DNA of 64,000 nt from Eutreptiella sp. 'Long Island Sound 2002' (lineage: Eukaryota > Euglenozoa > Euglenophyceae > Eutreptiales > Eutreptiaceae), in contig OZ038383.1 of the NCBI GenBank assembly GCA_964036045.1, positions 96,963,568 to 97,027,567 on the forward strand, read 5' to 3'. Below the pieces are notes generated by a model. It did not search any database. It worked only from the letters and a program-made list of their open reading frames with translations, and was not told the origin of the DNA. Each line of letters begins with the position of its first letter. The stretch's first letter is position 1. The position numbers and the translations under genes are program-made. This document shows, in pieces, positions 55,010-64,000 of this stretch.

Positions 55010-57133
55010 ACATATCCTGCTTCCGAAGCGTGCCTGTCGACGAACATCCATGGGACTGAACAAGACCGTGGGTTAGTAATTGAGTGGGATGCTGAGGAAA
55101 GGCAGTTGATTAAGCGCCACTGTCTACAGTGTTCAGTCCGGCAGGGTCGATTGCCCTGCCACGATATCACAGTGGAGGATCATCCCCCACATTCCCATGT
55201 CTAATGCTCTGCAGTGCGTGTTGACACCCTCAAAGTAGTTAAACCTGGAGAATCCGGCCCCCAGTTCATTAGACGACGAAATCCTGTGGTGCGGTTCAGA
55301 TGTGTCCATCCATTGGGTCGAAAACCTGTGGCACCTGCCCAGGCGATCCCCAAGGAGTCCCTGCTCACCAAGGATTGGTCCGAAGAATATAAATCCGATA
55401 ATATGTTTCAAGAAATCTACGAACATTTGACTTCAAAGTCAGCATTTCAGGACGGAATTTATTCCGAATATTTTTTGGACAACGGAAAACTGTGGATGAA
55501 TGGGAAACTGTGCGTGCCTGACAGATTGGCGTCCAGAGTTGTCATCTGGTGGCACAAATGGGAGACTCCTCACTCCCATGGCGCCAAACTCTGGAAATCC
55601 ATTAAACATCGTCTCTTTGGAGCTCGATTGCACACCCACTGCATGAAAGTGGCCTCATCATGCGCCCAATGTGCAGTGGCGGTGCCTGCTACGGCCAAGC
55701 CTAAGGGCTATCTGAGGCCGCATCCCGTACCCGAGCGACTCTTCGACCGAGTCACCTCTGATTTCTTCTACCTCGGTGACCTGGAGGGAGAGGAATGCCA
55801 TTGGACCAACAAACAAATCAATGGTGTGTTATTAATTCAATGCAGACACTCAGGGTACATTCATGTCTTGCCTTGCAACGTGAACGCCATGACTGGCAAG
55901 GCTGCCGTCAAATGGTATGCGCAGACATGGATGGGGTGCTGGGATGTTCCCTCGGAGATTTTAACTGATTCAGGCAGTGCATATATTTCTGAGTGGTGGA
56001 AAACCCTTTGTGCTCGGTTGGGAATCCATCATCTTCGATGTGAGGTCCACCAGCACAGAACACTGCCGGCAGAACGAGCAGGAAAAACCATAATTAATAT
56101 GTTGCGAAAGGAACTCGCCAGTGACAAGGATGTCGATTGGCTTGAGATCCTTTTCGCCCTGCTCCACCGGTACCACAACACAGAGTTGTATCACGGGTAC
56201 TCACCAAATCAGCTTGTTTTCGGTCGAAACAAGTGCTGGTGGAACCTCCCGTACGATCATCCACAGGAATGTAAGGATGCATCAGCATTTTTCGACGAGA
56301 TTCAGGCTGGGGAAAAGGAAGCCAAGCGACTTGTTGAGAAATTTCAGGCAGACTGGTTGAGCATTGCCCACCAAGGCAGAAAAGAACCACAAGATCTCGA
56401 AAAGGGGAACCGTGTTTGGCTCCGCAAGAGCGAAACTACCCAGGAGGGAGACTCCAAACTTCTCCCCCTGTGGGAAGGTCCCTTTGAAATTGTTTCTGGA
56501 GTCAAGGAGAACAGTTTTAAGGTGCGTGTGGATGTGAATCGGGAGTTGGAGGTGAGCGGGAACAGGCTTAAGCCTGAGATTCCGAGTCAAAAGAGCAGGG
56601 TCAAACCCCTTTTCTGGACCTCCAAATGGCTTTCCGAACGCGGGATTGAAGGTGGTAATTACGAGGTAGAACGCCTTGTGGACCATTATAAGGATGATGA
56701 GGGTAACTGGCGGTTTCTTGTCAAGTACAAGGGTTTCCCTGAGTCTGAGAACACTTCGGAACCTCCCTCTTCCTTTGTACATGGTTATACCACAGGTTTC
56801 AGAAATTACCTGCAAGCTCATCCTGAGATTCCGGTCCTATTTACTGACTGTCTGAGCAAGCCAGACTGTGTAGTTGAAAAGGACGGAGCAAGGGCCGTCG
56901 TGGTGGACGGAGATCCAGCTCCTCCGCCACAGATTCCAGCACATTCTGCACGAAATCCGGCGCCTCAAGGTGCCGTGCGACTGGAAACACCACGCCCCCC
57001 TCCAGCACATGCACAGGAGGGCAATGAGGGGCGTCCGGTGCGTGAACGAAGAACACCAGACCGGTTCCGCGGTGGCGACAAGCCTACAGCGTTGAGCCAG
57101 GTAGTTGTTTGTCCACATTCCGAGACATTCTGA
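55010..57133 (+). CDS. integrase with chromodomain (element B pol)
   Basis: This continues the RT frame after TGA at 55007-55009. A TAA near 55201 interrupts the linker, and the block from 55214 is open for 639 codons. The zinc region has His114/His120/His122 and CAQC at 150-153. The DDE core is Asp183 (TSDFFYLGD), Asp252 (LTDSGSAYISEWW) and Glu287 (LPAERAGKT), with 34 residues between the last two. The C-terminal part has WEGPFEIVSG. The chromodomain is at about 483-525 (YEVERLVDHY, FLVKYKGFPE), but the usual TWEP reads TSEP, so one cage aromatic is lost. A Pro-rich, Arg-containing tail ends the protein. The core looks usable. Confidence 0.92.
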
Positions 57134-57559
57134 GCTCATTTTTGTACTTTAATCACTCACATCCGTTTCATCAAATTCTGATCCAAAATTCAAATTCCTG
57201 GTACATCAGGCCCAATTACGTCCCCTTCGGGTTGACTGTGGGGCTACCCAGTACACCAGGTGTGTTGTAGTCTTGAGACAAGTTTTTGCGTATTTTTCAG
57301 GTTTTATTCTGAGGTGTTACTGGGGAACGGATAACTTTGGCCACATGAGTGAGAAAATCGGCCTACATTGGAATTTTGCGACTGAAGCCGTCATGTGTTG
57401 TCGGCGAAGGTGCACTAACTGTGCTGGCCCTTAAAACTCCAGTTCGAGCCGGACAGGCGAAGATCTGAGCTGATTACTAGAAGTTGGAGGTTTCATGTAC
57501 CAATCCGGTAACCGATGAGAGGTTTGAGCTTCGTTCGCCATTTATCGGTATACAGCTCG

Positions 57560-57630
57560 TCAGTCAAGTTGGGTAGTGTACTTGGTTCCCGGCCTGTGGT
57601 CGTAGGTTCGAGACCCGGACCGGTCGGTCG
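57560..57630 (+). ncRNA. tRNA-like sequence 1 (pol III boxes)
   Basis: GGTTCGAGACC at 57605-57615 is a perfect B box, with an A-box-like AGTTGGGTAGTG 38 bases upstream (57567). The spacing is tRNA-like. No full cloverleaf was verified, so it is probably a tRNA-derived pseudogene or SINE head. Confidence 0.4.
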
Positions 57631-57693
57631 ATAGATCTCCGTTAAGTCCGAAGCCGGTTGTTCAAGTTTGACTGTGCGATACTAGGATGGCTG

Positions 57694-57765
57694 TTGCTAC
57701 TGTAGTTGGTAAATGCCTTCGTCAACGGACCGGGGTCGTTGGTTGGAACCCCAGTAAGGTCACTC
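57694..57765 (+). ncRNA. tRNA-like sequence 2
   Basis: A-box-like TGTAGTTGGTAAATG at 57701 and B-box-like GGTTGGAACCC at 57741, 40 bases apart. Confidence 0.35.
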
Positions 57766-58016
57766 TCCCACTTCGTCTCAGGCATGTCCATGGCGTGTGG
57801 CACCGACCCGCCCATCCACTGCCTGAATCCGGGGCTGCATCAGCGCCATGAGGCTGTCCCTTGGAGGCAGGTACAGGTGGTTTTACATATCTATTTGCGT
57901 CTTAAGACGGTAGAGTGCATTCAGGTTTTATTTACATTTTTACCACATGTACATGTACCGAGCAGTCAGCCTAAGACGGCTTATGTACCGCCGAACACCG
58001 GACTTTTCAAGGACCT

Positions 58017-58082
58017 CCGCTACTATAGTGGTTAGGACTGCAGTCTTCCGAGCTAGGGGTCCCGGTTTGATGCCCTATAGAT
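58017..58082 (+). ncRNA. tRNA-like sequence 3
   Basis: TATAGTGGTTAGGAC at 58024 and GGTTTGATGCCC at 58064 match tRNA A and B boxes with 40-base spacing. Confidence 0.4.
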
Positions 58083-58269
58083 GCTCACCTCCTCTGACCT
58101 CTGAGTTCGCCAGTAGGTCTGGCAGTCCGTACCAAGCTCTTAACACCCACCTGGGTGGCTTCGCCTGCGGTCCCAGGCTTGGCTGTGGAGGGTCACGAAA
58201 AAAAGGTCGCCGTGACCTCATGACGCGGTTGCTCCTCAGCAACGCCGTTTTGTTTTCTTCTTCTTCCAA

Positions 58270-58345
58270 ACGCGGAAGAAGGGACTTGAACTGGCGCTAA
58301 CGCTGTTGCAGCTTCACGCTCAATCCGTTAGACCAACAACGGAGA
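58270..58345 (-). ncRNA. tRNA-like sequence 4
   Basis: On the minus strand GTTGGTCTAACGG (58337-58325) serves as A box and GTTCAAGTCCC (58291-58281) as B box, with tRNA-like spacing. Confidence 0.45.
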
Positions 58346-59953
58346 GCACTACTTCTAGAGTGTTCTGAGTGAGGGGATGTTGATCATTAGGCCTTCATTC
58401 CTCCGGATTGTGAGGGGCACCTCACAGCCACCTCCGGTTATCCACTGGAGCGTAAGAACGCTACTGGTATGTCCGGTGTAGTGCTGTAATGTGTCGGAAT
58501 GTCAGCGCCAGGCTTCCACAAGGACAGACTAGGGGTAATCTGAACTGTGGAACTGGAATTCCTGAATTTCTACCACCAGCAGATGATGTAATGTAGATAA
58601 ATCTCAGGTTGCGCAGCCGCTTACTCCCTACAGGAACCCCCTGTAGTCTGGTAGTCTTCCAAAAACAACCAGAAACTTAGTTTTGAGCTTCATTCTGCTG
58701 CCGGTAGACTTCATTCCAGCTTCATCTGTGGTGATTCCTCCAATTTTGTCTTTATTTGAGAGCATCCTACTGACTTGTTTCTACCATTTCGCTAAACCGG
58801 GACGTCAGTTCTCTTAAGCAACTTTATATATGGCTTCTACGGACTTCAGGCAGACACTTCTGGAGTCTGGTGGCACAGGCGAAAACTGTTTCGTCAAAAA
58901 AGTGAGGCTCATTTGCGAATTCAGGTTCTAGATCAGCAGAATTGTTCAGATTGTGGTCTGAAAGCAAGAGATTGACCTACTTATCTTTCGAAAACACCAC
59001 CGCCACTGTGAATACGGTTATATACGGTGTGTTGCAGCTTGTGGCCCACAGGCCATCGCCTTCCGTGAACCTCCGGCGGAGTCTGTCATGATTTGGCTGC
59101 AGGATTCAAGGTCAGGATGTCCATCATAATGAATGATTCATCATGCCAACATTTTCTTAGAATCTGTTAGATGCTCGCTTTGTGAGATAAAAACTCGCCT
59201 ACCCAAGGTGAACTGACTTTTGTTTACTGCTGTGGTGCTCGTTTGCAAACTCTCTGTTTACTCTTTATTGCTGATTTCAGCTGATTCCAGCCTTAATCTT
59301 GTACATTCCTGCATTCCAGGACATTGTGGTGTCAGTTTGTTGGATTTTTTTACGATCTAGTGACGGCTTCCTCCAATTGCCCTGCCGCGGACCTAGGCAG
59401 GACACTTTGTAGTGAATATATACCATTTCTGTTAACAACTGCTCTCTGTGTGTATTTTGACTCCTTAATCCAAGCCCAATTCAATGTCAAGTGTCTCAAT
59501 TCTTGCCAATTCTGTGTACATTTTGGCCATCTGGAGCACATGCTGTCGGGTCGACAAGATAAAAGCGGGAATAACACGATGTAGAATACGTGGAGGACAC
59601 CATAGCGCGCCCGCGAGAGCAACAAACGCTCAGAACAGGTCATTTGTCTTGAATCCTCCTGCATTTCATGTGTAATTTTGCCTGATTTTGCTGAATTGCT
59701 CCTCATTCTCGACCAGGACACGGTTTGGTATCCTTTCGAGGTACGTTTACGTGTCTTTTGACCTAATTTTGTTTCCTTTGGTTGTTTTCCATGTCTCAAT
59801 CTTGTACATTCTGGTGTCATTTAACCTGATTCAATCTCAATCCATTGGATTGTGAGCAGATCTGGACAGATTTTGCTGCTAAGAGGCGCGTTTTTTCTGC
59901 TTTCGCCACACTCACGCCTTCGTTGACCCGGTAACACACCCCAGTGTGTTCGT

Positions 59954-59963
59954 GGAGGGGGAG
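59954..59963 (+). promoter_or_regulatory. polypurine tract of element B
   Basis: GGAGGGGGAG immediately precedes the 3' LTR. Confidence 0.82.
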
Positions 59964-60514
59964 TGTAAGTGCGGCTACCCTCCATCCGCGCAGATCTGAG
60001 GTCAATTTAGGTCAATGCACCCCCATTCAGTCAGATTCAGCTCATTTCCGGACATTTACATATGGGAAGGCTTCCCAAATTTTTACCCGAACAGTTCCTG
60101 TATATTATGGACACGCCGGATTCAATTCTGGTGTCCGTTGCGCCTGAGATGGTCGCGTTCCAATGATTTAGTTGAATCGCCGGCACACGTGCGCAAATCA
60201 AATCAGCCGAATATTTTTTCACAATTGGATTTTTTATAAATTATACAGGAAGAATATTCCGGAATTATATGTATCATATTATTCGCCTACATTTTCTTGT
60301 AGACTGGGATTTTTTGCAAGTTCGTATCTTCATCTTCATTGTCTTCACTGTCGTGCTTGTACCTCATGGACCCGGAGGGCAAGGCCCCAGCACCGACCCC
60401 TCCATACAGCCAGGACGCACAGAAGGGAGACCTGCCCTCTGTTCCCTTTCCCCATGCCGGCCCTGAGCCCTCCGGCCAGGCTCCGCGGAGCTTTCTCAAA
60501 GGGAATAGCCTAGA
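59964..60514 (+). repeat. 3' LTR of element B
   Basis: 551-bp direct repeat of 48592-49142, starting TGTAAG and ending CCTAGA. It keeps a copy of the gag N-terminal codons (MDPEGKAPAP), as expected if Gag begins in the LTR. Confidence 0.93.
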
Positions 60515-60519
60515 CTCTG
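60515..60519. repeat. target-site duplication of element B, right
   Basis: CTCTG, identical to 48587-48591. Confidence 0.82.
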
Positions 60520-63500
60520 CTGCAGCCCAGGTTGATGTAGTTACGGTGTATTACGTGTACGTTTACCTAGGAGTGATACTTAGAGGAGATGACCTGATCC
60601 GTGAGATAGACAGTATCCTACGTAAATGAGAACTCCGTGTGATGTAACGTACTATGACGGAGGTACAGATATAGATTTACCAGCTGAATTTTAGGTAACC
60701 GGTGATTGTGACTCAGGTGAATACACACTGTGAGGTGAACAGTACCCAGCTAGTTTGTCTGGGGGAGGTAGTCTGTAGGATACAGAGTGCCCCGTGTCAT
60801 GTCCGTGGTGTGCCGATGCACGGTTGTATTGGAGGTGTATTGGTGCACAGATTTATTGCTCGTGTACTGCATTGATACCCAGTTGTCAGCCCTGTGGTGG
60901 TAAATACAGGCATTGCCCGTTTGAGGCCAGGGGGGATGATTGAGACGACCCTCTGATGGTGTTGGTCTCACTGTGGTGGCAATTGTTTGCTTGTGTCTAC
61001 GTATGCCAGCCAGGGTGTGTGTGTGCGTGAGTACCTGTGCGCGCGTGTTCTGCGTCACGAGAGGTACCCCGCGCAAACCCCCCCGAAAGACATTGGCTTC
61101 TCCTGTGAAGGGGAGACTTCACTGTGATTGGGAAGTGTTGCTTTGAGCCTGTTAGTGTAGTTGCAAGTCAGCGAGTGCTTCTTGTTGGATCGGTGTCTTC
61201 CATTTTTCTGCCTTTCTGCAATCAGACAGACTGTCAGTCGGTCTGCCTGTCTGTGTCTTGGTTGAGGTTGATTGTCTGTCGTTGACCTGATCTGTCGTTC
61301 CGGTTGCAGCACCAGGCGATACTCCACACTAACCCAAAGTTGACCCATGTCATACAGCCATCTGCATCTCATTGGGCATTTAGCCTGGTTGGTTTATGGC
61401 CCTGTTAGCTGGCGCCAATCGGTGACAGGCAGTTGTATCCGCGGTGGCAGTGAACGAGAGCCAGTCTGAGCGTCTGCTGTATCCAAGTCCGCTGGCCAAC
61501 CCGTGAGCCTGCACTGTGCACTGTTGCCTTTCGTGCAGTGGTATGGAAGTGGTATGAAGTTTCAATCTTAGTTGCTTGTATAGTGTTTTGTACCAGCTTA
61601 CTTCCTTGTCGTTGGCACAAAAATCAGTGTCGTTCTCGCCTGTGTCTGCGTGTAAAGTGAGGGAGTACCTAGTTATGTATTAACCATTTGTGACGCTGAG
61701 GATGGTCATACCCTCAGGGTAAGGCAGTCTGAGGCAAGGACTGGAGGAATGACGACCCTTCCCCATACCTGAGTCCGGAAGAAGCCAGAGATTTGGTTTA
61801 CTGTCTGTACCTTCGTCGGATACGAGGGTAGCTGGTAACTGCCTAGTGTGATGCAGGTAGTATGGCAGTTGACTGTAATAGCAGTCCAGAGGTCAGTGAT
61901 ACCCTACAGGTGACTGAGTATACTAGTTCGTATGCAAGAGATGAACTTTGGGTTGATGGTAATACCCCTAGTCACTCCGATGATTACGGTCATAGCTGTG
62001 TCTACTGAAGCTATTCAGCAATGTAACAGTAGCTACACGGTTAGTTCTACTGTGATGTGCTGAGTATTCAACTGGTGTGTCAGTCGCTGTGGCACTAATG
62101 TACCTCAGTGGCACCTTAGGACGGTCTGAGCTCTAGGAGTCAAAAGTCTGTAGTCTGATGCTGCCGCACCCCAGTGTGACTTTCTTCTTTGTATTGTCTT
62201 TCGTCCGTAGGGCCCAGCTATGGCATTGGGGAAGGGACAATTCTTTCTAATCCTAAACAGGTGTTGATTGGACGAGGCCTCTCCGTTTCCTTGGCTCCTT
62301 GCGTTCATGTTTCATGCAGAAAATACTCTCTTCATTGTCCCCCTTAAGCCTAGCTGTGGGTGAATGGCTGGTTTGGTGTGACCTCAGGCCTGTCCTAGTG
62401 CCGCATGGCTGAAGGTCTTACCGGATGTAGTGACGACTGTTTTCTTTCCTCTGTGTCACTCTCTGTTTTTCTATTTTTCCCCCAACCATGCGCAGGTTGG
62501 CCCTCTGTCAGGGGTGGGAAGCCCCCGCGACACCGCCGCTATATGGGGTAGATTGGTTTTGTGTTGGTAAACGGTTGCTGAGTTGCCTAAGGGATGGAAT
62601 ACAGGTACCAAAGCTTTTGGCCTGTGCCTGTGTGCGCACACACTCTGTAGTGTGCTTGGAAGTTATCCTTTTGCTACTTTGGTGGCAGTTTGCAATGTTT
62701 TTCTGAATCACTCTGTTCTAGACCCTGTAGTGGTACTGTCGGTACAATGGGCAGATGGGTGGTATAGCAGTTCTGATGTGTATGGGTGAGTCTGCTGTTA
62801 CCATTGAGGGAGCTGTGTATGATTCTGCCCTGTGGCTGCTGTGATATGACCTTCCGTAGTTAGCCCACGAGGCACTTTTTTTGGTAGCACCCCGGAGGCC
62901 AGTTTGAAGGCCCAGGCATAGTGTACCTGAGACTCAGACAGGCCCCAGCGGGGAGCACTGTCGCCACTATTCTGCAATTGCAATTGCGACTGACTACTTT
63001 GTGTAGCTGAAGTACTTGATACCCCGGTGAGTACCCGCAGACTGAGTCTCTGTGACCCTGGGAGGACGAGTACTCTTACGGTGTGACCTTATAGGCCATA
63101 CTAAGCACCACCTAAGTTGCATGTGTGTACAACCACTAGGTGAGTGAAGACAGCCTACTATGTACTTGAGTATATTGGCGGTAACGCAAGTACAGGAAAC
63201 CCGTGTGTAGAGCAACATCAATGTTGTGGCCGCGGGTGCTGGACTGTGTTTTATTATAGGAGTATTGTACGAGTAACCCTGAGTGTCACAGAAACCGCCT
63301 TTAGGTGAGTAACCTCTGGACTCTAGTAAGCATAGATGGCTTTACTGTATTGCTAGAGCTTAGCCTTAGTCAGCCAGACAGATAAACCCTTGGGCCTGCA
63401 AGACAGCCTACTGCAGGTAGTCTGGTTATAGCGCTGTGAGAGCATTACTTAGTAGCAGCCGGACTGAGTAGCAGCTTGTAGTGAATTTGAAGTAGAGTGT

Positions 63501-64000
63501 ATGTGTAAACATAGAGGTAAGTTTGCCGCATCCAGTGGCCTTGTAACGGATTTACCGGACTGCCTGGCTCTGTGATGTGCAGGTAAGTCTTTCTGTCTAG
63601 GAGAATGATAGGGATGGGCTAGGGCAACAGCAGGAGGGGACGTACTGACCTGGGGGACTTATAGGGAGAAAACAACCCCTTTACCGAACATGTGCATGGA
63701 GTCATGACCACTGCACCTCCGGGGGTATGACTCTGCAGGTCATGTATTCCGCCAACGGTCTCCAGGCAACTCAGTAGAACCCACCTGCCCCTAGCCAACC
63801 TTCTGCGGATGATCAGCAGTAGTGACTTGTAAGTTAACCTGCAGTGTACTGAAGAGGTACGGTCGTACTTGGTTTGTAAACTGAGGGTCTGTAAAGGCCA
63901 TCCCCTGCACTTTAGTGCCAAGCAGTCACCAGGGGGTCGTCAATAAATTTTGCTTTCATGGAACCTCTGTCTTCAGCTGTCGTGTCTGAGGTTACCATTA
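60520..64000. other. no recognisable gene
   Basis: All frames are short (at most about 108 codons) and none shows a domain. The sequence is mildly T/G-rich on the plus strand. I found no clear repeat, RNA gene or element boundary. Confidence 0.45.

Larger units (their letters stand above)
57134..59953 (+). other. long 3' untranslated region of element B
   Basis: About 2.8 kb without a convincing ORF between chromodomain and purine tract. It contains four tRNA-like units at 57.56-58.35 kb and small hairpins (GGGTCACG/CGTGACCT near 58191; GTTGCTCCTCAGCAAC near 58228). Its last 400 bp are partly conserved in the diverged relative at 36559-36957. Confidence 0.65.
48592..60514 (+). mobile_element. 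element B: Ty3/gypsy chromovirus, plus strand, complete but mutated
   Basis: 11,923 bp with 551-bp LTRs (48592-49142, 59964-60514), flanking CTCTG, an initiator-Met-type primer site directly after the 5' LTR and a purine tract directly before the 3' LTR. The order is Gag, protease, methyltransferase-like domain, RT, RNase H, integrase, chromodomain, then a 2.8-kb untranslated region. Gag, protease and the extra domain share one frame. RT to chromodomain share another. Lesions are few (four or five in-frame stops, one frame change), so decay is moderate. By eye the two LTRs differ at about 25 positions. Confidence 0.95.

Noticed and set aside
48994-57133. Reassigned stop codons explaining the interrupted element B frame
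   Set aside because: TAA, TAG and TGA all occur as interruptions and one junction also needs a frame change, so ordinary decay (and perhaps one readthrough site) explains it better.

Overview
This is a repeat-dominated stretch of a eukaryotic nuclear genome. Most coding-like sequence belongs to chromodomain-type Ty3/gypsy LTR retrotransposons, some nested and all carrying lesions. The clearest host-derived sequence is a broken Rubisco small-subunit (RbcS) copy at 46.8-47.3 kb. Nuclear RbcS points to the green lineage. A large-genome streptophyte alga such as a charophyte would fit, but that is inference. Nothing bacterial (operons, CRISPR, rRNA) is present.

Layout: 1-103 is the 3' tail of a short retroposon. 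741-1100 is a 60-bp minisatellite. 1.53-4.59 kb is a large imperfect foldback with G/T-rich and C/A-rich arms. 4646-5629 is an unassigned ORF with weak nucleoplasmin-like features. 6.3-8.4 kb is a decayed LINE on the minus strand. 8450-31204 is element A, a 22.8-kb minus-strand gypsy element with 2.8-kb LTRs and a 5-bp target duplication. Its pol is split by a second LTR element at 14269-20181 that has no pol and carries one acidic, CCCH-ending ORF. 34.3-39.2 kb is a graveyard of gag, LTR, RNase H and RT remnants, containing a short retroposon with a 15-bp duplication and a 440-bp hAT-type element with an 8-bp duplication. 39.2-48.6 kb is mostly unassigned, apart from a possible ORF and the RbcS pseudogene. 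48592-60514 is element B, an 11.9-kb plus-strand gypsy element with PBS, PPT, 551-bp LTRs and target duplication. 60.5-64 kb holds nothing I recognise.

Elements A and B share an architecture: Gag, a same-frame stop codon, protease, an extra domain with an NPPF-type motif resembling Dam-like N6-adenine methyltransferases, RT, RNase H, integrase and chromodomain. Both are dead or nearly so, with stops, frameshifts and altered active-site residues. The extra domain, A's additional 5' ORFs, the pol-less nested element and the cluster of tRNA-like units in B's 3' region are the most unusual points.
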